From Triplophysa rosa (Eukaryota > Chordata > Actinopteri > Cypriniformes > Nemacheilidae): a DNA stretch of 64,000 nucleotides. The stretch spans positions 15,717,154-15,781,153 of the forward strand of contig NC_079902.1 in assembly GCF_024868665.1 (NCBI RefSeq), read 5' to 3'. Shown piece by piece: positions 23,199 to 35,898 of the stretch. Position 1 is the first letter of the stretch; each line of letters begins with the position of its first letter. The position numbers and the translations under genes are program-made. Under the pieces are notes generated by a model, which saw only the letters and a list, made by a program, of their open reading frames with translations, had not been told where the DNA came from and did not search any database.

Positions 23199-24800
23199 GT
23201 CTGATGCATAAGGCACATTTTCTTGGCAACACTTCAGCAAGTTTGAAGTCGTCATCTGATTGGTTGAATAGTACAGGGTTTCCGGGAGACCTGCGTGTTG
23301 CATTCTTTGATAGTCCCCCTGGAAACAACACAAATCTGTCTGATTGAAGAAGTAAGCTGTCATGTTTATATAGGTTGCAATAAGAATTCATCACAATCTA
23401 CTTAACGCTTAATTCTTAAATGTATGCAAGGTTCACAGAATACACTCTTAAACGTTGTTGAAGTTAACTTTTGACACGTTCGTGAATGTACACCGGTCTG
23501 TAACTGTGGGGACATTTCTACGCCTCTAAACATGACGTGGTACAAAACAAAGCGTGATTGGTTGCTTTACCTGTCAGTCATATGGCCTCCTGGGGCGGGC
23601 CTTGGCCAACGAAAGTAGACAAACTTCGCAGACCTGCAGTATGAAGGTCACGATACCAGCCCTGGTGCTAATAGATTGAGCAGGAGTGGCCTTTTTTAGT
23701 CATGTGACTGCAAGCACGCCTGCTTAGTCTGGCCAAATTAGAGGACGTAATCAGAGAGGACGTCTCCAGAAATCTACCCAAGAAAAGGGCACCTCTTCCT
23801 AAGAAAAAAAAGGTCGCAACGCTCCTTTTCATGTACTCAGCTGACCTTTATGAGCACAATTAGCATTTAAAAAAATGAAGGTTCTCTCGCCCACGTCACC
23901 CGCAGCATGCCTTTACTCTTGGAGATAATTGCAAAGTTGGACGAGCAATATGAAATAATATAAAATGTTTTTGGGGGAAGAGGAAGGCAATAGAGTTCCC
24001 GACATCTGTAAAGTGGCAGATTTTAGTGGCGAACCTGTCTTTCACTCGACTCGAATATGTCCTCCATCCGTATTGTGGGAAAGGAAAAGAAAAGAAAGCC
24101 ATAAACATCAGGGACATTTCACTGACATATTAAATGATGTGGGGGTATTTATTCCCTCGTTTCTCAGAGTCACCTTGAACATCATTTTCTCTGCACCATA
24201 AAACTTTGAACCTCGGCTGAGCTTCAAGAGCAACGCCGTGCGGGCCCGAATTTACCTCGGAGAGAGTCGACTTCATCCAGCAGCGGACTGACGAAAACAA
24301 AAATGGAGTCAAGACCAACATGAATATGAGCTTGAATTGAGCTGCCATAGACTTTCACCATCAGATCGGGCCGTGCTTGCTTAAAGAAAGTGTTTTTATT
24401 CGCTCTCTGTGCGTTCTGAGATTGGCAGTATGCGGTAATGGGGAAAGATGTGAACATTAGGGAGTCTCTGTGTGAATCACAAGTGTATTTCAGACCACAA
24501 TAGCATCTGAAGCCACGGCCCCATTTAAACCCCGCTCCAATGTTTACTGTCACTCACGTCCCCCCAAATGAGCAGGCAGCAGCATTGTGTTTATTTGTAA
24601 TGATTGCTTATCGGATGAAAGCAGAGTCCTGGCACACGTTAAAGTCGTGCGCGTCGCTCGGTGAGCGATTAAGACTGATCGTGATCAGCGCTTGGTGTTG
24701 TGAAGCTGTCTCTGGCCCCTGTGGACTTTATCTTTCTTCTAGAGGGACAGGTGGGTTTTCCTGCGGCACTGATTGGTTTGTGTGTGCTTTCTCTTTGCAG

Positions 24801-24902
24801 AACCTGATCAAGAATCTTCCTGAGCAGAAGGAACTGAGCAGTCTGGCTGAGCTGAAGAATGAATACGAGGAGCTTTGCGAGTCAGAGCAGTTTGGCATTG
24901 TG
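24801..24902 (+). CDS. diaph2: diaph2-like formin, FH2 exon B (102 bp)
   Basis: Second recognised FH2 exon. The acceptor CTCTTTGCAG ends at 24800 and the donor GTGAGT begins at 24903. It is exactly 34 codons, phase 0 at both ends, and begins NLIKNLPEQKEL and ends CESEQFGIV. It continues exon A without a gap: ALIQ + NLIKNLPEQ is the usual diaphanous order. The block LAELKNEYEEL then CE-EQFG is a helix-rich part of FH2 and is nearer to DIAPH2 (from memory) than to other paralogs. An open frame begins upstream at 24540 through the intron and the splice site, but nothing in that upstream part looks formin-like, so the exon start is set by the acceptor and the homology boundary. Confidence 0.9.
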
Positions 24903-25039
24903 GTGAGTACACAGAACTGAGTTTTACCCGTTTATTGCTGACAATGAAGTGAACAGTTCTCTATAGTTCTCAGTTCCTTAATGTGCACTCTCCTCGTGAC
25001 TGAAAGAATGTAATTGGTATATTCAAGACACCTTGCTTG

Positions 25040-25460
25040 TTAAAGGGATAGTTCATCCAAAAAAATGAAAATCTGTCACACTAGTAATCTACTCACACTA
25101 GTAATTTCATACCTCTATAAATTACTTTGTTTTCCGATGAACACAAAGAAAGGTATTTGGAAGAATGTTAGTCATTTTCAGATCTGAGACATCATTGACT
25201 ACCATAGTGGGGAGAATAAAATGGTAGACAAAGGTGCCCGAGAACTCTTTGTTTTCCTAAATTCTTCAAAATATCTCATTATGTGTTCAAAAAAATCCAT
25301 CTATGGTAGTGGATGATGTCCCAGAATTGAAAATGGCTAACATTCTTCCAAAGATCTTTCAATGTGTTCATTGGAACAAAGAAATGTATACAGGTTTGAA
25401 ACAACCTGAGGTTGAGTAAATGTTGACAGATTTTTCATTTTTGGATGAACTATCCCGTAC
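25040..25460. mobile_element. Angel-like palindromic MITE, long form, first of an abutting pair
   Basis: TTAAAGGGATAGTTCATCCA at left, TTTTTGGATGAACTATCCCG at right. Both arms have TCATCC where most copies have TCACCC. The right tip is joined to the next element, sharing or nearly sharing the TTTAAA border. Confidence 0.88.
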
Positions 25461-25462
25461 AT

Positions 25463-25687
25463 TTAAAGGGATAGTTCATCCAAAAATGAAAAATCTGTCA
25501 TCATTTACTCACCCTCTTGCTATTTCAAACCTGTATAGAAGTGAATGGGTATCGCCAACATTCTTCAAAATATCTTCTTTTGTGTTCTGCGGAAGGAAGG
25601 AAGGAAGGAAGTCATACAGGTTTGAAATGATAAGAGGTTGAGTAAATGATGACAGAACTTTCATTTTTGGGTGAACTATCCCTTTAA
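25463..25687. mobile_element. Angel-like palindromic MITE, short form, second of the pair
   Basis: TTAAAGGGATAGTTCATCCA at left and TTGGGTGAACTATCCCTTTAA at right with intact terminal blocks. It is short because the centre is mostly lost. A GGAA tract (25591-25610) has grown in the right arm where other copies have GCAGAAGAAAGTCATACAGG. Confidence 0.9.
25591..25610. repeat. (GGAA)n short tandem repeat
   Basis: Five GGAA units, expanded within the right arm of the foldback element. Confidence 0.9.
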
Positions 25688-26617
25688 GAAAACCATTTTG
25701 TTGCACATTGGTACTTCAGAGCCAGTTCATGATGACTTTAAAATGCTGAATTAAAATATTTTCGGATGCTTAAATATGTTCTCAAAACTTGGGAGTCATA
25801 AGGTACAACGGAAGACCATTGTAAGCAGTATATGTGGTAACATACAATAGTTAGTTAGGTTATTATAGTTTGATAGTCAGCGGAAGGAAACTTTTAATCT
25901 GAGAGAGCTGCACAGTTCCCATTTGGGTGGTAAACGGATATCTGACACTAAGAAGGCATTTTCAATTGCCTATCGATTTGTTCCTTTCTTCGTCTTTTCT
26001 TCTCCTCTTTCATTCTGTCTGTTTTGGCTCCAGCTCACCATTTCCCCTCCTCTTTTGTCACAACCCTTCACTTCCTTCTCTTTCGCTCATTTCTGTCTGA
26101 AACCGAACTCGTTCTTCTTTCCAGTTCCGTCTCTGTTCACACCAATAGCTCTCTACTTCCGTGCGACGGTTTTGAGCTGAAAAGACGAATGGGGGAACCG
26201 GGAAATTAGGCAATAGCGAGAGGGAGAGAGAAGACTGCCTTCAGGCTCTGTGCAGGATCAGCGCTATTCAATATATAAAGAGACTCAGTAATGCATCATT
26301 AAAAGGCCAAGAATATAAAGGGCATTTTTTATGACAAGTCAAATCTGGTAGCCTGGTTTGTGACTGACAGAAGCTACGATTTTGATGAATAATAAAGACC
26401 GAGGCAGAGCTTTATTATACTACAGAGCGTGATTAGGTCTGCGGGTTCTTTAACTGGAGGGGCTTTTAGACCTCCTTCCTATATTGACCAAATCCCATTA
26501 ACGGTGGCCTTTGTCTTGACTTCGTCTCAAGTATTTAAGCTCCACATCAGTTAGTTCTGAACAGCACACGTGTCTGCATTGATGTGACTCGCACCTGGAT
26601 TAGAGCAAGTGTATTGA

Positions 26618-27192
26618 AAAAATGAAAATTCTGTCATCATTTGCTCGCCGTTATGTTTGATGTTTCAAGACTGTAGAACTTTTCTTTGTGGAACACAAAA
26701 GGAGGTTAATGCAATTTTTAAAAAATATTTTTTATAGAAGAAGTAAATAGAGTTGTGGTCCAACAATGTGTTATGTAATCAGTTTTTAGGTCGCATTATA
26801 CTACAATTGCTAAATTCCATTTTTGAATACGCAAACCCGCAAAGCATTTTCTGTAAAATGTATTAAACAAATCGCTGTGTGCTGTCAACAGTATAATGAA
26901 AAATCATTTCCATTAGTAAAGCACTAAGCTTTAAAAATATGTTTTTCCTGTTACTGCATAGAAGCAGCTGTATTCTGCCCACTAAACTCTTATATGTAGA
27001 GATTCATTTTGGAGATTTTCTGAAATGTGATCCTTCGCACTCAACAGCTTCAGTCTTCATTTGCATTCATTATGTAGAAAGAACATTGTGAACATTCCTT
27101 CAAACTCCTTTTGTGTTCCACTGAAAAAAAATCCAGGTGAGTTTGTAACAGCATAATGGCGAGTAAACGATGACAGAATTTCTATTCCTTTA
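26618..27192. mobile_element. Angel-like foldback with unrelated filler in the middle (tentative)
   Basis: AAATGAAAATTCTGTCATCA at the left and GCGAGTAAACGATGACAGAA at the right are inverted arms; GTGGAACACAAAAGGAGG near 26688 pairs with CTCCTTTTGTGTTCCACTG near 27106. About 350 bp between the arms do not belong to the family. The outer left tip is lost and the right tip TTCCTTTAAA adjoins the next element. Confidence 0.65.
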
Positions 27193-27633
27193 AAGGGATA
27201 ATTCACTCAAAAATGAAAATTCCGTCATCATTTACTCACCCTCAGGTTGTTTCAAACCTACATAAATGTATTTGTTCTGTTAAACACAAAGAAAGATATT
27301 TGTAAGAATGAACATTTTCAGTTCTGTGACATCATCCACTACCATAGTAGGAAAAAATCTATAGTATAGTTGTCTATAGTTTAATCATAGTTTAATAATC
27401 TATAGTTTTTTGTTCTGTTGAACACAAAGTGAGATATTTTGAAGAATTTAGGAAAACAACATTGACAACCATTCATTTTTGTCCTACTATGGCAGTCAAT
27501 GATGTCACAGAATTGAAAATTGCTAGCATTCTTCCAATTATCTTTACAGTAATATTTAATACAGGTATGAAATGACATGAGGCTGAGTGAATGATGACAG
27601 AATTTTCAGTTTTGGGTGAACTATCACTTTAAG
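27190..27633. mobile_element. Angel-like palindromic MITE, long form
   Basis: TTAAAGGGATAATTCACTCA at left, TTTTGGGTGAACTATCACTT at right. It has the long-form centre with GTTCTGTGACATCATCCACT and its mirror, and directly follows the preceding foldback. Confidence 0.87.
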
Positions 27634-29170
27634 TGCTCAATCATTCCTTTTTTGCATATAAACCCCGCCTTAGGTTTTCACCCACATGTAGCTCTGTCAA
27701 GCACAGATACATCCAGTTTGATGCATATGCATGCCTTCAACAACACATGCGTCTTTGACAGCAGATTCTCACAGAAATCAATTCAGTGCAAAGTAACAGA
27801 AACCTCCCTCCCTCTCGCCCCGTGTCGAGTTTTCACTACCTGAGTCTTTGGAGGACGTAATGAAGCATGTTGTGACAGTCTCCTCCTGTGACTGAGCTCA
27901 AGGCGGGTAATATACAGGCAGCCTGTAGAAGCACCTCATCAGCACCACCTCACACTGTTCCTCTGGGAAATAAGTCACTCTCTGTTCATCTCCCTTTAGA
28001 GCTGTCACCAGCTCGTACTCTTTTATTGTGATTTCCTCTTATACAGAGAAATCAAATCTGGGGGCGCGGGAGGAGGTGGGGTGGCGCACGGGGGTGTGGG
28101 GCAGACTATTTTTTGTGTTTTTGATCGACACCGTACTCATAAAGATGAATAAATGAGAACGCTAATGGAACATTCTGACGGCGTCTCTGGGCTGCCTGCG
28201 AGCGCTGGATTATGCAGAAATGTGGAGCGAGAATGTCTGAGGTCGCCCTCTTCTCCATGCAGCTCCTGTAGGTTCCTTGTTGTTGTTGTTGTTTTTGTTT
28301 CCTCGCTTCTTCCTCTGTTTCCGACTCGCTGTATATTTTTTTCTTACTGAAATGAAAATGAAATGTCATCTCACTCCGGCAACCCGTTGGAGTATTGCTG
28401 TTATTATGGTTAAATGTAATTACAGGTAAACTACCTACTTTAACATTTGTTCGAACAAGACTTTTGCACAGGAAGTGCTTAACGCAATTAGCAATTTTTT
28501 TAAACTCGTTTATTTTACATAAAATAGTAAAATAGTGTTTTTAATCGATTTCACCAAAACTAATACCACACGCTTCTACATGACATAAGCATGGGGACTA
28601 TAGACGGTTTCAAAACAACAACATAAACAAACGTTACTTGACATGCATGCTTTTGTGGCCCAAATTTAACTTCCGGTACACATCCGCAAAGAATAGATAT
28701 AGATTATTTCTGATAGCGAGCAAAATAAATAACAAATACATTACATTAGCTAGCAAGTTAAAAGTATGTCTAGGATTATTATTTTGGGTTACCTGTAGAA
28801 GAACCATTACTTGGCTAAACTTAAATGCGACAAAGTTACACGACCTATTTAACAAATTGTTTATTTAAAAAATGATGTCCAGTATTTTATTTAATACAAT
28901 TATTATACAATAATATAAATTAAATTAAACATAGTTATATTATAGCCACTAGCCAGAGCGATCAACAAACACAGACGTGTGTCCGATGAAACGTCTATAA
29001 ACTGTTCTATGGCCTTTTTTCGTTTAAAGCACACTGACACACAATATATCAGTTTATATGCTTATAGTCAAAATAAAATCATTTTAAAATGTATACATTT
29101 CAAATTTTTAACAAAGTTCACATTGACATTAGATTGTGTAGTGAGAATATGTGTTTTAATGGAGGATTGA

Positions 29171-29527
<357 letters not shown>

Positions 29528-31410
29528 TAAAACATGTTTTACCATATGCCATACATAAATTATCCTCCTTCCTGACAGGTGTCACTTAAATAGGCGTCTT
29601 GAGAAATCACACCTGACAGACCTAGATTCTGTAAACGGTAACAGTCAGGGAGTGGCCCGCTCTTTTTTTTAGCCAATCAGAAACAACTTCTGGCTCTGGC
29701 TCCTTCTGGCTCGTGTTCAGGTTTGCTGACATGTCTAACTTAGCGGTTATGCAAAACGGAAGGTTTGTGTACAGCACATTTAAGCTCGGGTAAATGCCGG
29801 TGTATCGTACTTTTGAGGAGTGTACCGCAAGTCGCTTTGTATAAATGTCAGCTGAACAACTGAATAGTAAAATAGTATCTTGTGTATTGGTAGGCTGTTT
29901 TGTAAGTGAGGGTGAAATTGATATGGGCATTTGGTGCGATATTTGTTTTGAGTTTAGCGAGCGGTGACAGTTATGGGAACAAATTTGACGACTCTACACT
30001 TCCAGCTACAACGTTCGAATCGCAGGGTATTCTGGAGAATAACATCTACTCTGATGTTAGGAGTTTGGATATCGCAGGTTATTTATAGAGCTGGCAGGTT
30101 GGCCTCCCTACCGAGAGCGCCGTAACCGTTACCAGAATGTGTATGAAAGCTGTAACTGCTGTTGTTATGTGTACGTAAAATGGACATCTGGGTGTGCGTT
30201 TTATAAGCTGATTTGGATGGTGAAGCCATTTGGTCTTGCTACGAAAGACAGCCACCCCCCGCTGGTATTTCCAGGCAGCCAGAACTACACCGTCACTCTT
30301 AGTTACGTCTCTTTGCTGGCCTTGTCATGTTCGCCGAAGTGTCCCAGATGCTGCTGGGACACAGGTGTCCCAACCGCAGGGGTTTAAGCTGGAGCCAGTT
30401 GCGGGATGGTTGTTTTTCCCTTCTCTGTTTTCTATTATTTACTTCGCACTCTGATGAACCTGTTTCTGAAGGCACTGAATTACAGTTAAGCTGGAAAAGT
30501 AATTTAAAAAGCTGAGGCAATTTAATTTAACACTTTTATAGTGTGATCTTTAATCAATGTTCGCTTTTTACATCACTCTCTAAAACACATCGGTCCCACC
30601 TCGCGTCCGGCTTGTAAACATCCGAGTCCTTGATGAACATCTCCTTATCTGCTAAAGCGCGCATGCAAATTTGATTTAAAGGAAGAAACTTGATTAAAAA
30701 TGAAGATGGAGTTTGCATTTGAGAAAAACAGTGCGCGCATACACATTTTAATGTGAGAAAGTTCCTCAGCTCATTCATTTCTGTGTATTTTTGCCTACAC
30801 ACTAGTCTTTTGTGAATACTGTCCGTATATGTTGCCATTGGAATTTGCTTGAATGAAGGTCACACTAGGAGATTTCTCACTGAGATGTTTCTGTGTGGCA
30901 GGTTTGAAGGTGACATGGAAATTAGGTGGCTATGTTTCTCTGTTTTATGTGTTTGTACTGGATGGTGTTGTGGCCCAGAGGGAGGACACCTTTGACGGGT
31001 GACCCTGCCCTGACCATGGGCAGCTGTGGGAGAGAGGATCCAGCGACCATCGCAGCCTGTCGTTCAGTGGTATTTTCTCTGACCTATGTTTAAAGCCTGT
31101 CCATGGGGCTCACAGTCGCGGGATAACACACAAGGCTTTGTCCTCAGGTGTCGACAGGGTGGACATCTCTATAGACTTTGTGTGCTGTGCTCTGTCTGTG
31201 CATGTTAGAACCTTAAAGCAGCACCTTTTTTTAGTTTTGACGGTCTGGGAATTATAAAATCGAGATTTTCAAGTATGGGAAAGTCATTGAAAGGAACAAA
31301 AATGTGATGCAAAAATGCATTGAAATGTGTGACGTACCAATAGATGCTAAAAGATTTCTAATCTTTCTTTCAAGATTCAGGATTAAAAAAGCTTTATCGT
31401 TGGGCTCTCC

Positions 31411-31683
31411 AATCAAATAATAATGATTAATTGATTCCAAAATAAAGGTTTGAGTTGTATAATCTATACAGTATATGTACCGTATATTTAGATGTATGTA
31501 TAAATGCACAACACTTAACAAAAATTTACATAAATATATATTTAAATATAATTCATATTATGTATGAATATAAATGTATATTTTATTTTTTAAATGTCTA
31601 CATGTATGTTTGTGTATTTAAATTTAGATTTACATATAACCATTTATTTTGGAACCGATTAATTGCAATTAATTGATTTGACA
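31411..31683. mobile_element. AT-rich palindromic MITE
   Basis: GATTAATTGATTCCAAAATAAA on the left is mirrored by TTTATTTTGGAACCGATTAA then TTGCAATTAATTGATTTGAC on the right, with an AT-rich TATATTTAGATGTATGTATA-type interior. Elements whose ends read like GATTAATCGCGATTAATCG and TTTGGATGCGATT are common in fish; this is a diverged copy (from memory). Confidence 0.6.
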
Positions 31684-31802
31684 ATATTACCTTTGTAAAA
31701 GTAATGCCGAAGCACAGAGACTTTATAAGAATCTATTTATACAGTAAATCAGTAAGCAGTAAAATATAAACTCAGTAAAACTTAGTAAAAGTGGACAGGA
31801 TC

Positions 31803-31805
<3 letters not shown>

Positions 31806-31850
<45 letters not shown>
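31806..31850. repeat. (CT)n microsatellite
   Basis: About 22 uninterrupted CT units. Confidence 0.96.
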
Positions 31851-31851
<1 letters not shown>

Positions 31852-32347
31852 CTCCTCAAGTACTGATTGGGCTGTTATTGATGGACAAAGGGAAACGGTC
31901 ACGTTCTCACTCAGTTCAGTCAAGTAAATGGCCCCCCGCGTGGTGGACCTCATCTTACTAATGAGCTCATCAGGAAGGGCCGGTTGTAGGCTGACCCGTG
32001 CACCATCACTCTTTCACTCACTTTATGTAACAGCTTTGGATTTCATTTGCATATTTTAGCTTTTTACAGGTTAACTTGCTTGTTAACTCAGACCTTGTTA
32101 ACTCAGACCCTAGCCAATGTTGATTTAAAAACAAATGCTGCGTTGCTCATCTGCTTATCTTTAAACATCTGGTGTTATCAAAGAAACAGCCTTCCATAAT
32201 CACCACCACCAGTGAGCTTAGCAGTTTGTGATGTGCTTCTGGAAAGCAAATCTAACTATTCTTACTCTTCATAAAAAAACACTGCTCTGTCGTTTTTTGG
32301 ACAGTGGTGTGCAGAATAAGTCAACCCATACAGTTTACAGCGTGGAG

Positions 32348-32783
32348 TTAAAGGGATACTTCACCCAAAAATGAAAATTCTGTCATCATTTACTCACCTT
32401 CGAGTTGTTCCAAATCTGTATAAATGTCTTTGTTCTGATGAACACAGAGAACTATATTTGGAAGAATGCTTATAACCAAACAGATCTTTCCCCCCATTGA
32501 CTACCATAGAAGGAAAATTACTTTATCATTTTTTTTGTTCTGTTGAACACAAAAGACGACATTTTGAAGAATGTAGGACAGCAAGCAGTTCTGGGGCACT
32601 TTTGACTACCATTGTATATTTTCCTACTATGGTAGTCAATAGGAGGCAAAATCTGTCTGGTTATAAGCATTCTTCCAAATATCTTTCTCCGTGTTCAACA
32701 GAACAAATAAATTTAACACGAACAACTCAAAGGTGAGTAAATGATGACAGAATTTTCATTTTTGGGTGAAGTATCCCTTTAAG
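32348..32783. mobile_element. Angel-like palindromic MITE, long form, well preserved
   Basis: TTAAAGGGATACTTCACCCA at left, TGGGTGAAGTATCCCTTTAA at right; arms pair over about 180 bp, with block GGAAGAATGCTTATAACCA and its inverse. Both arms carry the same rare variant GATACTTC. Confidence 0.93.
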
Positions 32784-32871
32784 CATATAAAGTTGGATGG
32801 ATAGATCGATGATGCTGCAGATTTAGATTTCAATGTTTTTTTAATCACTACAAAAGCTAATATCATTTTGT

Positions 32872-33223
32872 AAGGTCCAGTGTATGAAATGTAGGTTTTG
32901 AATTGCAACCAACTGCTCACTCCCCCTCTCCCCGTCGAAGCACTACGGCGGACTAAGATCACGTCCTGTTTTTGCTTCTTTGCCGAAAGAGATAACGTAT
33001 TCACGAAATGTGCAGTTTGTCCGTTCAGGGCTACGGTAGAAACAACATGGCAAATTCCATGTAAAGGGACCCACGGTGCATGTATAGAAATAGCTCATTC
33101 TAAGGTAATAAAAGCATAAGGCATCATTATGTTAGGTCTATATACACATCTGAAGACATAGTTATAAATATTTTATTGCATTTCTGTCAATAGATCCTCC
33201 CAAAAATGACACACTGGACCTTT
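32872..33223. mobile_element. Short TIR element (AAGGTCCAGTGT termini)
   Basis: AAGGTCCAGTGT at 32872 is mirrored by ACACTGGACCTT ending at 33223. The right side has TTAA; on the left only GTAA remains. Inside, GTCCGTTCAGGGCTACGGTA, GGGACCCACGGTGCATGTAT and TCATTCTAAGGTAATAAAAG match my memory of a frequent cyprinid DNA-transposon family. The interior has no transposase. It directly follows the preceding foldback element by about 90 bp. Confidence 0.75.
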
Positions 33224-35613
33224 AAGATTGACCTGGGCCATTTTATGTCTGTTATGTCTGAGGGAAGTTTGATCTATGGAGATCTCGTAGCATTGGCCAT
33301 CGTCTCTCTGAGACACACAAGGCCCTGAGCCGCTTTTAAGCTTCAGTTAACTTAAATCTTACAAAAGTATGTGTGAGCGTAGAGGGTAACCTTCTGTTGT
33401 GGATTCTTGACTTTCTGTCATACACTTTTCAAGAAAAGTTACTTCTGTGGAGACGATTTGACATCTTTCAGAAAAGGTAGACTCAGAGGAATGCACACAA
33501 AGATTATGGCAACTTCAAATGAAATCAAGCGTGGTGGGAAAGGCTTACTCCAGAGCAAAGCCCCTTTCAAAGCTACAAGCATGAAAAAGTGTTAAATTAC
33601 AGATAATGTTCATTAAATCTGGATTATCTCTCTACTTTCAGAGTTGTTTAAGCATGACTATATCCAGCAGATGTGTCGTCGAAGAGTTGAAGGGCAAACC
33701 TTGATTTTAAATAGTTTTTAAACCGTTTTTACTGTGACTTTTACTTTATTCGACAGGTCGGATGTATTCAGTTGGCATTTAGACTAAAGACATATTTTTA
33801 TGCTTATCTCAGTCTGTAAGTGGGCAGCTTGTAGATTGAAGAAACACACCGTTCTCGCTCCTATATGTTCAAAATGTCTCCTCACGGTTTCTCAGCTTGT
33901 TAAAGATTCTCCCAGAACCGCTTGTCTTCTGACAGATCTGGCACGGATGATGCTCTCACGGACAAACAAACTCCCTCAGCTACCTCTCGCCCCACCCCAA
34001 AACTGCCTCCCGCCAGAGGTGTAGCCCGAGGCCCTCTGATTTTCACTTGTCATTCTTACTAAGCAAACTTGCTTCGTGGCACACTCCGAGCCTTTAGATT
34101 AGTCTATTGGCCACTGTTCCCGTCTAGGCTCTCTGCCATTGGTAGACGAAATACGCCAGTCGCCGGCAGCATCGCAGTATCTTTTTCTTCTGCCATGCCC
34201 CTCAGCTGCTGTGTGCCGGAGTGCGACTTTCCCATAGTTTCCCCTGACTGACAAAAAGCACAAATAACTGCTATGATGATCTATGCACAATCAATGCCTG
34301 CAAACTGAAGGTCCTTTGGCAAAATGTGTAATTGAGCAATCAGAGATGACAGTCCTTTAGGTGGTCTGAGATTTCTTGGTCCCCGTTGCCTCTCATGTCT
34401 GTTATTAGCTAATTGTTCTTGAGAATTTATATCTTTCGGATGTCTCGGCGGAGGTTGATTGTTATTCCGTGGTACCGCTCGACATTCTTCTGTGAATGTG
34501 AAATGGGAGGATGGGGTACGTTCAAGTGTACTAACTTGACAGGCCATCTTTCTTTATTTTTCTGTCACGCTTGCTCTTAATCTTTGCTTTTACAGCGTGG
34601 GACCTACAGATACACTGACATTGCACCTCTATGGAAAAGGGCCAGTTTCGCACATCAGCCGTGACGGTATCTCCATGAAGAGATTCTTTAGAAATGTTGG
34701 CTGAATACAGAAGGTGGTATAGGAACAGAAGGCCCGCTTAGCGGTTTTACAGCAAGGAGACAATTCTATTAGGAATGCAATGGCTTTAGCGGGGTGAATA
34801 TATGGTATCGAAGCCTGTGACTCACCTCGCTTGTTCTGACAACAGTGTGCAGTGCATTGGTTGTAAATGACATTTTCGAATCATTCTAGCCTTGGCTTTC
34901 TTATTGTCGGCCCAGGTCCAGAGTCATAACAGAAATTGTCGGCCAAGAAGAGAAGGGCCACAACATGCTCTGCTGGCAGAGAGTGAGGAGAGCCTGATGC
35001 TTCTGATGCTGGTTCACTGCTGCCATAAATCCTGCCTCACACCTCTGTTATACTGAATGGTCATGTGACACGCATTTTCAGTAGTGTAGTGTAAACACAG
35101 ATTTTTTTCTAAAACGCACGTGGAAACGGCAGTATGAACGAGGATCGTTTTCGTTTTAAAATGCCGTTTTCGTACAACGACGGGCTAATGTTAACACCAC
35201 CCGAGACTGATCTTCCTCACGCATGAGATTGTGTGACGCAATAGAGCCAGACTGACAGCAGCTAATGTCCATATGGATCTACCGTTTCTTTAGTAGAACC
35301 TGATTGATAGACTGCTGTGTGAATCCATAGATAGCCGTTGTTACAGTATGGGCAGAAAACCATGGCATGTTTGAAAGAAACAGAAAAAAATGGTCATAGA
35401 TCGCTTTCATAGATCAGGATATTTGATGGAGTTCTCAGATGGGTTTCATGGGTTTCAGTCTCAGACATACAAAGTGCATAATTGGTGATACAGTATATGG
35501 AGTTTGAATCTATACATTTAAGAAATGTTTTAGGGGGGGGGGTTCGCTTCTGAAGCATCTGTACGATTTCTGGGTCTTTTTCTCAGTGGAAATGTCTGGG
35601 ATGCAGGAGACTT

Positions 35614-35898
35614 GAAGGAATAGTACAAACACACATAAATCTGTCATCATTCATTCACCCTCATGTCATTTGAAATCTGTATGTGATTCTTTCTGCTGTG
35701 GAACACAAAACAATATAGTTTGAGAGTGGTTTTCTGTCCATACAGTGGAAGTCAATGGGGTCCAGTTTTGTTTGGTGACCAACGGTCTTTAAAATATCTA
35801 CTTTTGTGTTCTGCAGAAGAAAGTCATACAGGTTTGAAGTGACGTGAGGGCGAGCAAATGATGAATTTTTGTTTTGGGGTGAACTTTGATCACTTTGA
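35614..35898. mobile_element. Angel-like MITE, short form, degraded
   Basis: Has AAATCTGTCATCATTCATTC and ACCCTCATGTCATTTGAAAT, centre CATACAGTGGAAGTCAATGG, then GTTCTGCAGAAGAAAGTCAT and GGGTGAACTTTGATCACTTT. Outer tips are mutated. Confidence 0.75.

Larger units (their letters stand above)
3952..24800 (+). other. diaph2-like intron between FH2 exons A and B (20.8 kb)
   Basis: Bounded by GTGAGT at 3952 and CTTTGCAG at 24800. It contains most of the larger transposons of the window, listed separately. Stretches in which I see nothing specific: 3952-5120, 5160-6760, 8860-10320, 10620-11030, 11880-12320, 12400-13670, 13870-16880, 18640-19970, 20080-20520, 20570-22200 and 23210-24800. The part around 15060-15290 is AT-rich low-complexity DNA. 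Confidence 0.75.

Noticed and set aside
24540..24800. Upstream part of the open frame that runs into FH2 exon B
   Set aside because: The exon has a clear acceptor at 24800 and formin homology begins exactly there; upstream codons are intron.
28422..28798. TIR element bounded by TACAGGTAA and TTACCTGTA
   Set aside because: Nine matching bases are within chance expectation for this length and no target duplication is visible.
29620..30135. TIR element bounded by TTCTGTAAACGGTAAC and GTAACCGTTACCAGAA
   Set aside because: The ends pair imperfectly and nothing between them resembles a mobile element.
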